In this document: piece by piece, positions 1 to 9,719 of the stretch
Position numbering within the stretch: the first letter of the stretch is position 1
How the letters are laid out: the number at the start of each line of letters is the position of its first letter
Assembly: GCA_020846135.1 (NCBI GenBank)
Contig: JADLEK010000034.1
Coordinates: forward strand, 29,508 to 93,507
Reading direction: 5' to 3'
Length of the DNA: 64,000 bases
Origin: Gammaproteobacteria bacterium
GTDB taxonomy: Bacteria > Pseudomonadota > Gammaproteobacteria > Competibacterales > Competibacteraceae
Notes under the pieces: generated by a model
The model's database searches: none
Seen by the model: only the letters and a program-made list of their open reading frames with translations
Told to the model about the DNA's origin: nothing
Translations under genes and position numbers: made by a program

Positions 1-1546
1 GGCGGCGGATGCCCTGTTCGCCGAAGGTGGGCGACTGGCCCGGTTCAGCCCGGCGCTGCAAGAGGCCTTGCATCAGGTTCTGCCATCGGGCTTCGTGCTG
101 GACAATCCGCTCGATTTGGGCGGCGATGCCGATCCGGCCCGGGTGGCTGCGGTTCTGGAGCCGTTGTTGAAGGAGCGGGAAATTGACTGCCTCTTGGTCT
201 TGCACTCACCCAATGCGCTGGTTTGCGCCGAAGCGGTCGCAATGACTGTCTGCGCCACGGTCAGACGGTTTCGCGCCCAAGGCGGCAAGCGTCCCGGAGT
301 GCTGACCTGCTGGCTGGGCGCGAACAGCGCCTGCGCCGCCCGGCAACGCTTTCTGGAACAGCTCATTCCCAGCTATGACCTGCCCAACGACGCAGTTCGG
401 GCCTTCATGCAGCGTTGGCAATATCAACAGAACCGGATCGCGTTGATGGAAACCCCGCCTGATCCGCCTGAAGGATTCACTGCCGATTCCGTTGCCGCTC
501 GGCAGATGATTCGCACCGCGCTGGCGGAAGGCCGCGATGTTCTGACTCCGGCGGGAACGGTCGTGTTGCTGCAGGCTTATGGCGTTGGGTTCACTACGCC
601 GGAGGTTGCCACGGCAAGCCCCTCCCCCGCTCCGGCATTGCTGGAACTGGCGATCCGGATGATCGTCGATCCGGCGTTTGGGCCGGTGTTGCTGCTGGGG
701 CCAGGCGGGCGATCTGCGCCTCTGTTTAACGAAGTCGCTGCTGCGTTGCCGCCGCTCAACCCGGTGCTGGCGCGGGAAGTCATCGCGCATACCCGCATCG
801 GCCAACTGCTGTGCAATGCCGACGCCGCCATGGCTGGGTTACTGGATAGCGTGATGCTGTTACTGGTCAAGGTGGCCCAACTGGTGGTCGATCTGGGCGA
901 AATTGTGGAGTTGGAACTGAATCCGGTGCTGGCGACGGCGCAGCAAGCGACAGTCGGCGCGGCCCGGGTCCAGATTGCAACGTCCGGGCAACCGGCTCAC
1001 GCCCGGCTGGCGATCCGCCCTTATCCCCGGGAACTGGAAGAAACTCTCGCCTTGCCGGATGGTTCGACGCTGCTGATTCGCCCGGTGCGCCCGGAGGATG
1101 AACCCGCCTTTATTGCCGGGTTCGCCCGGCTGACCACAGAAGAGATTCGGATGCGGTTCATGCACCTGGTCAAGGAACTGACCCATGTTGAAGCAGCCCG
1201 ACTGACCCAGATCGACTATGACCGGGAAATGGCGCTGGTGGCGGTGCGGCAACGGCCGGGCCAGGAACCGGAAGGCTGTGGCGTGGCGCGGATCATCGGT
1301 GATGCCGACGGGGAGCGGGCGGAGTTCGCCATCATTCTGCTGCGCGAAGCCACCGGCATCGGGTTAAGCAGCCTGCTGTTGCGCCGCCTGATTCACTACG
1401 CGCGCGATCAGGGCCTGCGTGAAATCTTCGGCGAAATTCTGCGTGAAAACGAGCCGATGCTGGAGCTGTGCCGGGCGATGGGCTTCACCGTCAAAGTCTG
1501 CCCGGACGATTCAGGGGTCGTGATCGCGACGCTGGCGTTGCGGTAA
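1..1546 (+). CDS. Acyl-CoA synthetase (ADP-forming) fused to GNAT acetyltransferase (3' part)
   Basis: Partial gene: the reading frame is already open at base 2, so the start lies left of the window. The visible ~515 residues hold the end of the CoA-ligase-like region (NPLDLGGDAD), an ATP-grasp_5 region with the family signature DPAFGPVLLLGPGG, and a C-terminal GNAT domain over the last ~165 residues. This is the architecture of E. coli PatZ/YfiQ, in which the synthetase half is an acyl-CoA sensing module and the GNAT half acetylates protein lysines such as that of acetyl-CoA synthetase. Whether the synthetase half is catalytically active cannot be judged without the missing N-terminus. It ends 48 bp before the convergent helicase remnant. 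Confidence 0.85.
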   Translation, partial: AADALFAEGGRLARFSPALQEALHQVLPSGFVLDNPLDLGGDADPARVAAVLEPLLKEREIDCLLVLHSPNALVCAEAVAMTVCATVRRFRAQGGKRPGVLTCWLGANSACAARQRFLEQLIPSYDLPNDAVRAFMQRWQYQQNRIALMETPPDPPEGFTADSVAARQMIRTALAEGRDVLTPAGTVVLLQAYGVGFTTPEVATASPSPAPALLELAIRMIVDPAFGPVLLLGPGGRSAPLFNEVAAALPPLNPVLAREVIAHTRIGQLLCNADAAMAGLLDSVMLLLVKVAQLVVDLGEIVELELNPVLATAQQATVGAARVQIATSGQPAHARLAIRPYPRELEETLALPDGSTLLIRPVRPEDEPAFIAGFARLTTEEIRMRFMHLVKELTHVEAARLTQIDYDREMALVAVRQRPGQEPEGCGVARIIGDADGERAEFAIILLREATGIGLSSLLLRRLIHYARDQGLREIFGEILRENEPMLELCRAMGFTVKVCPDDSGVVIATLALR

Positions 1547-1594
1547 GCGCCGTTTGAAACTATGACCGGTTCTACCCAGCAATTCCCGGACTCT

Positions 1595-2200
1595 TTATTT
1601 AGGCCGCTTTTGAATAGAGTAATTAGCAGTTTTATGGTAGCCCAATAAAAAAGAAGACTCAAACCGACCCCGATCCCGTGGATAGATCGCACCGCCGAGG
1701 GTCGCAAACGCCTTGAGGAAGAATGCCCGCACGAAATAGGGTTGCAACCGCCGAGCTTCGGCTTGTTCCATCGCCGCCTTGACCGCAAACAGCCGCTCAA
1801 CGCCTATCGTCTCCTGAGCCAGCGCGGTCCGGTTAAGCAAATCCCGCAACCGATCCAGATCGAGCGCGTTTTCAATCTTCTGATTGAGGCGGGCGCGGAT
1901 TTCAGGCTGATCGTCATAGCGAATGGCTTCCAGCAGCAGGTCTTTGAGACTGACCTCTTCAAAAATTTCATCCAGGACATCAAACACCCGCCCCTGGAGC
2001 GCCTCGCCGACCACCCCCAGCTTTTGCAGCAGCCGGTGGTAGACGTCGCCCTCACGGGTTTCCTTGGCGACCAGATTCCACAGGCGACACATTTCCTGCT
2101 GGCCGATGCGGTGAATCCGCCCAAAGCGTTGTTCCAGCCGATTGGGATTCCACGGCAGATCGTAATTGACCATCAGATTGGCGTTTTGCAGATCAGGCCC
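1595..2200 (-). pseudogene. Remnant of SNF2/DEAD-like helicase C-terminal region (DISARM DrmD-like)
   Basis: The open frame encodes the end of a superfamily 2 helicase core: [20 protein letters not shown], then [11 protein letters not shown] (motif VI), then a charged tail resembling the C-terminal part of SNF2-type helicases such as DrmD. Upstream of residue G-P-D-L-Q the similarity stops abruptly and the frame hits a stop, so the Walker A/B part is missing. The C-terminus also loses family resemblance after RDRGRFE (near 1670) and runs on in unrelated sequence. Both ends are therefore truncated, and I call it a dead fragment lying downstream of accC rather than a functional small protein. 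The family assignment beyond 'SNF2-like helicase' is less certain. Confidence 0.75.
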
Positions 2201-2248
2201 GGTCGAGTTTGCCCGGGAGCGGGCCTGAAAAGAAAGAACGACGGAAGG

Positions 2249-3595
2249 CTAACGAACCGCGAGCAACTGCTTTTCCAGATAGTGAATATCGGTACCGCCA
2301 TCCAGAAACCGGGCATCGCCGAGAATCCGCCGATGCAGCGGCGCGTTGGTCTTGATCCCCTCGATCACCAGTTCCGCCAAGGCTCCGCGCATCCGGGCGA
2401 TCGCAGCTTCGCGGGTTTCGCCATAGGCAATCAGCTTGCCGATCATCGAATCGTAATTGGGCGGCACCCGGTAGCCGTTGTAAAGGTGCGAATCCACCCG
2501 GATGCCTGGCCCACCCGGCGGGTGGTACTGGCTAATCGTACCCGGCGAAGGAATGAAACTCTCCGGGTCTTCGGCGTTCAGCCGGCATTCCAGTGCATGA
2601 CCGGTGATCCGAATCTGCTCTTGCCGGTAGCCCAGCGGCAAGCCGGCGGCAATTCGCAACTGCGCCTTGACAATATCGACTCCGGTAATCAGCTCGGTCA
2701 CCGGATGTTCGACCTGGACCCGGGTATTCATTTCAATGAAATAGAACTCGCCATCCTGGTACAGGAACTCAAACGTCCCCGCGCCGCGATAACCGATCCG
2801 CTGGCAGGCGTCCACACAGACCTGACCGATCCGGCGGCGTTGCTCCGGGGTTATGCCAGGAGCCGGCGCTTCTTCAATCACCTTCTGATGCCGGCGCTGC
2901 ATCGAACAGTCACGTTCGCCGAGATGAATGGCGTGGCCATGGGTATCCGCCAGCACCTGAATTTCAATATGGCGCGGATGTTCCAGGTACTTTTCCATAT
3001 ACACCGTCGGATTGCCGAATGCGGCTCCCGCTTCGCTGCGGGTCAGATCCAGCGTGGTCAGCAGCGCTGCCTCGCTATGCACCACCCGCATCCCGCGCCC
3101 GCCGCCGCCGCCGGCCGCCTTGATAATAATCGGGTAGCCGATCTGATGCGCCATCCGCAGGGTTTCATCCGCGTCGTCGCCCAGTGGCCCATCGGAACCG
3201 GGGACGCAGGGAACGCCGGCCTCCTGCATGGCCCGGATCGCCGAGACCTTGTCGCCCATCAGCCGGATGGTTTCCGGTTTCGGGCCAATGAAGATGAAGC
3301 CGCTTTGCTCAACCCGCTCAGCGAAATCGGCGTTTTCCGACAGAAAGCCGTAGCCGGGATGAATCGCAACCGCATCCGTGACTTCAGCGGCGCTGATGAT
3401 CGCCGGCATGTTCAGGTAGCTGTCGGCGGCCGGCGGCGGACCGATACAGACCGTTTCATCAGCCAGCCGGACGTGTTTGAGGTCTCGATCCACGGTGGAA
3501 TGAACTGCGACGGTGCGGATGCCTAGCTCCCGGCAGGCCCGCAGAATCCGCAGGGCGATTTCCCCGCGGTTGGCGATCACCACTTTGTCCAGCAT
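2249..3595 (-). CDS. accC: Biotin carboxylase subunit of acetyl-CoA carboxylase
   Basis: ATP-dependent carboxylation of biotin on BCCP, the first half-reaction of acetyl-CoA carboxylase. The 448 aa match the family length (about 450). Visible are the N-terminal [17 protein letters not shown], the glycine-rich ATP-grasp loop [11 protein letters not shown] near residue 160, and [14 protein letters not shown] near 290 with the Glu/Asn/Arg of the active site. The ATG at 3595 was chosen because it matches the family N-terminus; a TTG five codons upstream overlaps the accB stop and is less likely. The start lies 7 bp after the accB stop, giving the order aroQ-accB-accC on this strand. Confidence 0.97.
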   Translation of the reverse strand: MLDKVVIANRGEIALRILRACRELGIRTVAVHSTVDRDLKHVRLADETVCIGPPPAADSYLNMPAIISAAEVTDAVAIHPGYGFLSENADFAERVEQSGFIFIGPKPETIRLMGDKVSAIRAMQEAGVPCVPGSDGPLGDDADETLRMAHQIGYPIIIKAAGGGGGRGMRVVHSEAALLTTLDLTRSEAGAAFGNPTVYMEKYLEHPRHIEIQVLADTHGHAIHLGERDCSMQRRHQKVIEEAPAPGITPEQRRRIGQVCVDACQRIGYRGAGTFEFLYQDGEFYFIEMNTRVQVEHPVTELITGVDIVKAQLRIAAGLPLGYRQEQIRITGHALECRLNAEDPESFIPSPGTISQYHPPGGPGIRVDSHLYNGYRVPPNYDSMIGKLIAYGETREAAIARMRGALAELVIEGIKTNAPLHRRILGDARFLDGGTDIHYLEKQLLAVR

Positions 3596-3602
3596 GGCGG
3601 GA

Positions 3603-4079
3603 TTATTCAATGATCAGCAACGGCTGGTCGTATTCAATCGGCTGACCGTTCTCCGCCAGAATCCGGGCAATGGTTCCGGCGCAGTCCGCCTCGATCTGGT
3701 TGAACATCTTCATCGCCTCAATGATGCAAACGGGATCGCCTACTTTCACCGTCTGGCCGATTTCAATGAACGGTTTGGAGCCGGGCGCGGCGGAACGGTA
3801 GAAGGTGCCGACCATCGGCGAACGGAGAATATGGCCCTTGAGCGGTTCGGGTTCAGGCGCGGCGGGCGGGGCCGTGGACACAGCAGGAACCGGCAGCGGC
3901 GCGGCAGACGGCGGGCCATAACCGGGCGTGGTCCAGACCGGAGGCGGCGTCATCATCACCGCGCCACCATGGGGATGGCGGCTGATCCGCACCGAATCCT
4001 CACCCTCCTTGATCTCAATTTCGGAAATGCCGGAATGCTCCAGCAGGTCAATCAGCTTCTTGATTTTACGAATATCCAT
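3603..4079 (-). CDS. accB: Biotin carboxyl carrier protein of acetyl-CoA carboxylase
   Basis: Carries biotin between the AccC and AccA/AccD active sites. The 158 aa comprise an N-terminal helical segment ([20 protein letters not shown]), a Pro/Ala-rich flexible linker around residues 44-80, and a C-terminal biotinyl domain with EAMKM; the biotinylated lysine is K124. The ATG at 4079 matches the family N-terminus better than the in-frame ATG two codons upstream. It sits between aroQ and accC with short gaps, the arrangement seen in many proteobacteria. The carboxyltransferase alpha gene accA lies about 14 kb away in this window and accD is not present. Confidence 0.96.
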   Translation of the reverse strand: MDIRKIKKLIDLLEHSGISEIEIKEGEDSVRISRHPHGGAVMMTPPPVWTTPGYGPPSAAPLPVPAVSTAPPAAPEPEPLKGHILRSPMVGTFYRSAAPGSKPFIEIGQTVKVGDPVCIIEAMKMFNQIEADCAGTIARILAENGQPIEYDQPLLIIE

Positions 4080-4093
4080 CGGCATGGCGGCGG

Positions 4094-4546
4094 CTACCGG
4101 GGCAACGCGGCAAGGGACTGGTCGGCGGATCGCAACGCCAGTTCGTAGCCCTGTGCGCCCAGCCCGCTGATGATCCCGACCGCGATGTCGGAAAGGTAAG
4201 AATGATGACGGAATGGCTCGCGGGCGAATACGTTGGACAAATGGACCTCGATAAAGGGGATACCCACCCCGAGCAGGGCATCGCGCAGCGCCACGCTGGT
4301 GTGGGTGAAGGCAGCAGGATTAATCACGATGAAGGCGACGCCTTCGGTGCGGGCGGCGTGAATCCGGTCGATCAGGGCCGCTTCGGCATTGCTCTGAAAA
4401 CAGGCCAGATCATGCGGCCCCAGGCTCCGGGCCAGTGCGGTACAACGCTGTTCGATGTCGGCGAGGGTATCAGCGCCGTAGATTCCGGGTTCCCGGGTTC
4501 CCAACAGATTCAGGTTGGGGCCATTCAGCAGGAGCAGTTTTGCCAT
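4094..4546 (-). CDS. aroQ: 3-dehydroquinate dehydratase, type II
   Basis: Third step of the shikimate pathway, converting 3-dehydroquinate to 3-dehydroshikimate. The 150 aa are the usual size of the dodecameric type II enzyme. The N-terminus [17 protein letters not shown] carries the catalytic Arg18 and Tyr23. The [17 protein letters not shown] block holds the active-site Asn, and [17 protein letters not shown] holds the active-site His near residue 101. It is first in the aroQ-accB-accC run, a common pairing of aromatic and fatty acid biosynthesis genes in gammaproteobacteria. Confidence 0.97.
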   Translation of the reverse strand: MAKLLLLNGPNLNLLGTREPGIYGADTLADIEQRCTALARSLGPHDLACFQSNAEAALIDRIHAARTEGVAFIVINPAAFTHTSVALRDALLGVGIPFIEVHLSNVFAREPFRHHSYLSDIAVGIISGLGAQGYELALRSADQSLAALPR

Positions 4547-4661
4547 GATGTTGAGCAGAACCCTGGTTGCGCAGCAATTCGCCAGTCAGTCAAGGGGCGC
4601 GATTCTGCATCAACCTCAGCGACTTGTCTATTGACTACGCTTTGGTCAAACCGGCGAGTCT

Positions 4662-5405
4662 TCATCGATACCCGACAATCCGCACCTCGCTGTTCCAGTC
4701 GCCGAAAAAAGGTTCGCCCTCGGCCTGCAAAATCAGCTCGCGGTTTTTGGGCATGGGCAGCCAGACATTGTCCGAGTTGTAGGCCCAGCTTGGCTGAGGC
4801 TGACCGACCGCGTACAGATAAAACGCCGCTTCCCGGTCGCCCTGAGTCCGCACCGAAAGCCGGAACCGGTGCGGCCCACCCTTGGCATAACCCGTCGCAA
4901 TCTGGACATACACCAGAATCTCCCGCGCCCGATCCGGCACCAGCGCTGGAATCCGGCGAGTTTCGCGTTTGCCGCCGCCGTTAGGTAACTCACCTAATGG
5001 CGCGTCCACCGCCCAGAAGTCAGCGCTTGCCGTAGCGGCTCCGTCCGGCGCTGGATTTTGCTTCATCTGCCGCTGGACGCCGACCACCGCCATCCGGGTA
5101 TCGCGCACCTCGCGCCGTAACCCTCCCATGAGCTGCTGCGTCTGGACCTCCTGTTTTTGTCGCTGCTGACCTTGAACACGCACGGCAACCAGCGTCTGCT
5201 CCATCCGCGCCAGCCGCCCGTTCACCTCGTCCAGCTTAGCTTCCAACGCCGGGGGTTGTGCGGTTGACGCCGTGGCCGTCTGGGACTGCGCCGGCATGGC
5301 GGGTTTACCGACCAGCGCTTGCCACCACGCGCAGCCTGGAGTCAACGCCATGATCAGGATGGGTAGCGCCACTGCTCTTGTCTGTTTCATCTCCGTCAAC
5401 TTCAT
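4662..5405 (-). CDS. Probable secreted or lipid-anchored protein, unknown function
   Basis: About 247 aa; I do not recognise a named family. The N-terminus has a short basic stretch, a hydrophobic segment ([11 protein letters not shown]) and then TPGC, a weak lipobox-like site, so export and lipidation are possible. After that come a Thr/Ala/Gln-rich linker, a likely coiled-coil segment (residues ~55-110, rich in Leu/Arg/Gln heptads), and a C-terminal beta-rich domain with several Trp and Tyr. Two starts are plausible (5405 and 5390); the longer reading upstream has no hydrophobic start. It is divergent from the vWA gene that follows, leaving about 110 bp for promoters. Confidence 0.7.
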   Translation of the reverse strand: MKLTEMKQTRAVALPILIMALTPGCAWWQALVGKPAMPAQSQTATASTAQPPALEAKLDEVNGRLARMEQTLVAVRVQGQQRQKQEVQTQQLMGGLRREVRDTRMAVVGVQRQMKQNPAPDGAATASADFWAVDAPLGELPNGGGKRETRRIPALVPDRAREILVYVQIATGYAKGGPHRFRLSVRTQGDREAAFYLYAVGQPQPSWAYNSDNVWLPMPKNRELILQAEGEPFFGDWNSEVRIVGYR

Positions 5406-5518
5406 TCGACTTTTCCGGTCTACTTTCGCTCGTACCCGCTGTTTATTATACCGGGCCTGAACCATGGGCGCGGTATATTCACGCCCGCGCTCCCTTCCGC
5501 TCTGAGAGGATTCCCCGG

Positions 5519-6214
5519 ATGAACGAACTTGACCTTTCCCAACAGACCCCGTTCGGCGTGGATTTCAGTGGCGCTGAATTCGCCGACAATCCGGAGCCGC
5601 GCTGTCCCTGTGTGCTGTTGCTGGACAATTCCTGGTCCATGAATGGTCATCCGATGACTGAACTCAATCACGGCCTGGCGGCGTTCAAGGAAGAGTTGCT
5701 GGCCGATAGCCTGGCCGCCAAGCGGGTCGAAATCGCCATCATCACCTTTGGTCCAGTGCAGGTCGTCGCCGACTTCCAGACCGCCGAGCAGTTCGTTCCG
5801 CCGCAACTGACCGCCCAAAAGGATACGCCGATGGGCCAAGCGATCATTCAGGGGCTGGAATTGCTGGACCAGCGCAAGGCCAGGTACCGTGAACACGGCA
5901 TTCCCTTTTTCCGTCCCTGGGTATTCCTGCTGACCGATGGTAGTCCCACCGACGACTGGAAACCCGCCGCCGATGCGGTGCGACTGGGCGAGGAAAAACG
6001 CGCCTTCGCCTTCTTCGCGGTAGGCGTCGATGAAGCCAATCTCGACATCCTGCAACAGATTTCAGTCCGCAGGCCATTGCGGCTGAGAGGGTTGCGCTTC
6101 CGCGAACTGTTCCAATGGCTGTCCAATTCGATGCGGTCGGTATCGCGCTCGGTGCCCGGAACCGAGGTGCCGCTGCTTAATCCCACCAGCCCCGACGGCT
6201 GGGCTTCGGTGTGA
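5519..6214 (+). CDS. vWA-domain protein of a vWA/PP2C/kinase triad (YegL/TerY-like)
   Basis: A 231-aa single-domain von Willebrand A protein with an intact metal site: DNSWS at residues 36-40, a conserved Thr in KDTPMG, and [11 protein letters not shown] near 145. Such proteins are homologues of E. coli YegL and TerY and are thought to act with a phosphatase/kinase pair in a signalling or stress module; the actual ligand is unknown. ATG 5519 follows a GAGAGGA Shine-Dalgarno; the longer in-frame extension upstream has no family resemblance. The stop overlaps the GTG start of the next gene by 4 bp, indicating translational coupling. Confidence 0.88.
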   Translation: MNELDLSQQTPFGVDFSGAEFADNPEPRCPCVLLLDNSWSMNGHPMTELNHGLAAFKEELLADSLAAKRVEIAIITFGPVQVVADFQTAEQFVPPQLTAQKDTPMGQAIIQGLELLDQRKARYREHGIPFFRPWVFLLTDGSPTDDWKPAADAVRLGEEKRAFAFFAVGVDEANLDILQQISVRRPLRLRGLRFRELFQWLSNSMRSVSRSVPGTEVPLLNPTSPDGWASV

Positions 6215-6996
6215 GCGGAACGGGCGGCTGGCGCTACGTCTGCGCCAGCGTCCCCGGGGTGGCCCACCTGGCCGATGGCCTGGGCTGCCAGGACGCCAGC
6301 GCCGCACACTGGCTGCAACCGCTGGATGCCGATTCGACGCTGCTGCTGGCGGTCGCTGATGGGGCCGGCAGCGCCGCCCAATCCGGCATCGGCGCGGCAT
6401 TGGCTTGCCAGACCCTGCTGGCGGAATGGACCCGTTGGCTTTCCCAACCCTCGTCGGACTGGACGTCAGTGGTGGCTGAACAGGCGCTCCAGCAGGTGCA
6501 AACCGCGCTGGCGCAGCAGGCGGCAGACTCAGGACGGCCGATCCGGGAGTTCGCCTGCACTCTGCTCGGCGCGGCGCTGACCACAGACCGGGCGCTGTTC
6601 CTGCAAATCGGCGACGGCGCCATCGTGATCGGAAGCGGCGACGGCTATCGGCCAGTGTTCTGGCCGCAGGGCGGTGAATACCCGAACGAAACCCACTTTG
6701 TCACCGACCCGACCGCCGCCGCCCGGCTGGAGTGTTGCCTGCTGACTGAACCGGTGCGGGAAGTCGCCTTGCTGACCGATGGTTTGCAATCACTGGCCCT
6801 GCACTACCACAGCCGGCAGGCGCATCTGCCGTTCTTTCGCCCGCTGTTCCAGCGCCTGCGCGATTACCCCACCGCCGGCGATCCGGCGGAACTGACCACC
6901 GCGCTGGAGCGGTTTCTGTCCAGCCCGGCGATCAACGAGCGCACCCATGACGACAAGACCCTGATCCTGGCGGTCCGCAATGACGACGCTGGTTAG
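6211..6996 (+). CDS. PP2C-family protein serine/threonine phosphatase (YegK-like)
   Basis: 261 aa, starting at a GTG that overlaps the preceding stop codon. PP2C metal-binding motifs are visible: GCQDA (Asp28), VADGAGSA (Asp50), LLTDGLQSL near 185-190 and the C-terminal [10 protein letters not shown]. Size and motif order match E. coli YegK. It lies between the vWA protein and the kinase, overlapping the kinase start by 17 bp, so the three are almost certainly one translationally coupled operon. The natural reading is that it dephosphorylates targets of, or autophosphorylated sites on, the adjacent kinase; this is inference from neighbourhood. Confidence 0.9.
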   Translation: MSGTGGWRYVCASVPGVAHLADGLGCQDASAAHWLQPLDADSTLLLAVADGAGSAAQSGIGAALACQTLLAEWTRWLSQPSSDWTSVVAEQALQQVQTALAQQAADSGRPIREFACTLLGAALTTDRALFLQIGDGAIVIGSGDGYRPVFWPQGGEYPNETHFVTDPTAAARLECCLLTEPVREVALLTDGLQSLALHYHSRQAHLPFFRPLFQRLRDYPTAGDPAELTTALERFLSSPAINERTHDDKTLILAVRNDDAG

Positions 6997-8974
6997 CGGC
7001 GCGGATCACCCAGTCGAACTGGGCAGGGAACTGGGGCGGGGCGGCGAGGGCGCGGTTTACGACATCGTGGGCCGGCCCGGGTTTGTCGCCAAGCGCTATC
7101 ACCAGCCGGTTACCGCTGAAAAAACCCTGAAGCTGCAAGGCATGGCCCGCCAGGCCCACCCCAGCCTGCTCGCGATTGCCGCCTGGCCAGTGGATGTGTT
7201 GCGCGCCAGCCCGAATGGCCCGGTGCAGGGCTTTATCATGCCCAAGGTCAGCGGCTATCAGGAAATTCACAGCCTGTATGGCCCTTCCCATCGCAAACGC
7301 GCTTTTCCCCAAGCTGACTGGTCGTTCCTGGTTCACGCCGCCCGCAACTTGGCCAGCGCGTTCGAGACCATCCATGCCCGGGACCATGTGATCGGCGATG
7401 TCAATCCGGGCAATGTGGTGGTTTCAGCCCAGGCGCTGGTCAAGCTGATCGACTGCGATTCCTTCCAGATCAGCGTCGGCGATCGGCTGTTTCTCTGTGA
7501 AGTCGGTGTGCCGCAATTCACCGCCCCGGAATTGCAGGATCGGCCGTTTCGCGGTTTGCGGCGCAACCCGGATCATGACGCCTTTGGTTTGGCGCTGCTG
7601 TGTTTCCACTTGTTATTCATGGGCCGTCATCCCTTTGCCGGGCGCTACCGGGGCAAGGGCGATATGCCGATTGAACGGGCGATCCGCGACTACCGGTTCG
7701 CCTTCGGCCAGCACGCGGCGCTGCAACTGATGGAGCCACCGCCGCATACCTTGCCGTTTTCGGCGTTGCCGCGCCCGGTCGCTGATCTGTTCGAGCGGGC
7801 GTTCGTCCCCCTAGCCACGGACCAGCGCCGGCCCACCCCCCGGGAATGGCTGCTGGCGCTGGAGCGGCTCAATCGCGAGTTGCGCACCTGTGGGCGCAAC
7901 CCGATGCATAAATACCCCAGTCAGTTGTCGGCCTGTCCCTGGTGCGTGGTCGAACAGGCCAGCGGCGCGGCCTTTTTTCTTTCCCCGCGTCCCGCCGCGC
8001 TCAGTCCCGAGGCAGGGCATCCGGATTTTGATCTGGAGCGGGTCTGGAGCCGGATCAGTGGGGTTGCGCCGCCCGCCATTGAAGCGATGCCGCATCCTGA
8101 AGCACAGTCGCCGGCGACCGCGACGCCGCTCCCGGAAGTGCTGCAACGCGCCCAGCGTGATAACGCGATCAAGGCTGCGGCGCTGCTGGGCACGGCGCTG
8201 GCGGCAGTGCTGATTCAGCCCGGATTGTTCTGGCTATGGCCAATGCTGGCTGCCGCCAGCTGGTCGTTGCTGCGTAATCCGGCGGTGCGCCGCGAGTATC
8301 AGCGTCGTCGGCTGGCCTTGTTCACCGCCCGCCGGGAACTGGCCCGCTTGCGGAACGAGTGGCGGGAACACGCCACCGTGCAGCCGTTTCTAAACCGGTT
8401 GCAGGTTCTGCAAACCCTGCGCGACCGTTACCGGAATCTGGCGGCGGATTTACAGCGAGATTTGCAACGGCTGGAGACTGACCAGCGGCGGGCGCAATTG
8501 CAGACATTTTTGGAAGGCGTTTTTGTAGACGCGGCTCGGATTCCGGAAATTCGCGCTACCGACCGGATGGCGCTGGAGTCCTACGGCATTGAAACCGCCG
8601 CCGATGTCACCGCCGAGGCCTTGCGCACGGTGCCGGGGTTTGGGCAGCGGCTGGGCCGACAACGGGCAGCGGCGCTGCTGGGGTGGCGACAGACCCTGGA
8701 ACGGCAGTTCTGCTACGATCCGCGTCAGGGCATCGATCCCGCCGCTATCGCTGATCTGCGCCAGCGCTACGCCCAGCAGCGGGCGCAAGTCGAGCAGGAA
8801 CTCATGGCAGGTTGCGCTGAACTGACTACACTCAAAGCGGACATTCTCAAGCGCCGCGCTCAGATCAACATCGCCCTGATTCGCCAGGCCATGCAGGAGA
8901 GCCAAGCTCAGGCCGACCTGCGGGTGTTTTACCCCGGTTTTGGCGATCTCTGGCGACGGCGTCACCGCAGCTAA
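6980..8974 (+). CDS. Membrane-associated protein kinase with C-terminal helix-hairpin-helix (YegI-like)
   Basis: 664 aa. The N-terminal kinase domain has the glycine loop GRGGEGAVY (residues 19-27), an ATP-site Lys38 in VAKRY, catalytic Asp140 within GDVNPGN (replacing the usual HRDxKxxN), and metal-binding Asp158 in DCDSF (replacing DFG); an APE-type motif is at ~178. Two hydrophobic segments around 393-430 are followed by a long coiled coil and a helix-hairpin-helix unit (YGIETAADV...VPGFGQRLG, ~530-565). This matches E. coli YegI in length and layout. The variant HRD and DFG motifs are typical of that family, so I expect an active kinase. It is third in the vWA-PP2C-kinase operon. Confidence 0.9.
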   Translation: MTTLVSGADHPVELGRELGRGGEGAVYDIVGRPGFVAKRYHQPVTAEKTLKLQGMARQAHPSLLAIAAWPVDVLRASPNGPVQGFIMPKVSGYQEIHSLYGPSHRKRAFPQADWSFLVHAARNLASAFETIHARDHVIGDVNPGNVVVSAQALVKLIDCDSFQISVGDRLFLCEVGVPQFTAPELQDRPFRGLRRNPDHDAFGLALLCFHLLFMGRHPFAGRYRGKGDMPIERAIRDYRFAFGQHAALQLMEPPPHTLPFSALPRPVADLFERAFVPLATDQRRPTPREWLLALERLNRELRTCGRNPMHKYPSQLSACPWCVVEQASGAAFFLSPRPAALSPEAGHPDFDLERVWSRISGVAPPAIEAMPHPEAQSPATATPLPEVLQRAQRDNAIKAAALLGTALAAVLIQPGLFWLWPMLAAASWSLLRNPAVRREYQRRRLALFTARRELARLRNEWREHATVQPFLNRLQVLQTLRDRYRNLAADLQRDLQRLETDQRRAQLQTFLEGVFVDAARIPEIRATDRMALESYGIETAADVTAEALRTVPGFGQRLGRQRAAALLGWRQTLERQFCYDPRQGIDPAAIADLRQRYAQQRAQVEQELMAGCAELTTLKADILKRRAQINIALIRQAMQESQAQADLRVFYPGFGDLWRRRHRS

Positions 8975-8997
8975 GACCACACACCCGGAGGGCGCTC

Positions 8998-9624
8998 ATG
9001 GGTAGACGCAATGACCACACCCGTGAGGAACTCCGGGAAATCGCGCTACAAGCCGCTGAGGAACTGGTTGCCGCCGACGGCCTGGATGGATTGAGCACCC
9101 GCAAGGTGGTCACCCGGATCGGCTACACGGTCGGCAGTCTCTATATGGTGTTCCGTAACCTTGATGACCTGATCGTGCAGATGAATGAGCGGACTCTGGA
9201 TGATCTGGGCAAGCAATTGACCGTGGCCGTGGCTGACCAGCCACCGCCGGCCCAGGCGATCCGGGCGCTGGCTCAGGCTTATATCGGGTTCGCCCTGACC
9301 GAAACGCCGCGCTGGCTGGCGATTTACCAGCACCGGCTACCGGAAGGGCAAACCGTGCCGGATTCGTTCAGTGAGAAAGTAGCGGGGATGTTCGCGCTGG
9401 TTCAACAGCAACTGGCGCTGCTCTGCCCCTGCCGCTCTCCGGACGATATCACCCTGGCGGCCCGGGCGTTATGGAGCGGGATTCACGGCGTCTGCATTCT
9501 GGGATTTGATCAGAAACTGGAATTCGTGGGGGGGCGCTCGATTGCCGAAGTGACCGATTCACTGCTGGACCATTATCTGGCGGGGTTGATGGGTCTGGGT
9601 TATCCTCTTTCGCAACAGGCATGA
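8998..9624 (+). CDS. TetR/AcrR-family transcriptional regulator
   Basis: 208 aa. The N-terminal ~55 residues form the TetR DNA-binding domain with the helix-turn-helix around residues 28-50 (LSTRKVVTRIGYTVGSLYMV); the remainder is an all-helical ligand domain resembling the WHG/TetR_C_13 type. It starts 23 bp after the kinase stop, with a GGAGGG ribosome site, so it may be read through from the triad operon or act on a neighbouring gene. The ligand and operator cannot be told from the sequence. Confidence 0.9.
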   Translation: MGRRNDHTREELREIALQAAEELVAADGLDGLSTRKVVTRIGYTVGSLYMVFRNLDDLIVQMNERTLDDLGKQLTVAVADQPPPAQAIRALAQAYIGFALTETPRWLAIYQHRLPEGQTVPDSFSEKVAGMFALVQQQLALLCPCRSPDDITLAARALWSGIHGVCILGFDQKLEFVGGRSIAEVTDSLLDHYLAGLMGLGYPLSQQA

Positions 9625-9719
9625 AGTGACAGGATCTAGTTGCCCGTGGTTTTGGTCACTTTTCCATGCCGGGACCGGTTAGACTCGACCGCTGATTATT
9701 GATTATATTGACTCTCTGA

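Noticed and set aside
1595..2200. Functional DISARM system
   Set aside because: Only a fragment of one helicase is present; no methyltransferase, drmA, drmB or drmC is nearby.
1742..3526. Long plus-strand ORF of 594 codons
   Set aside because: Antisense to accC and the helicase remnant; both real frames explain the sequence and this one has no recognisable domains.
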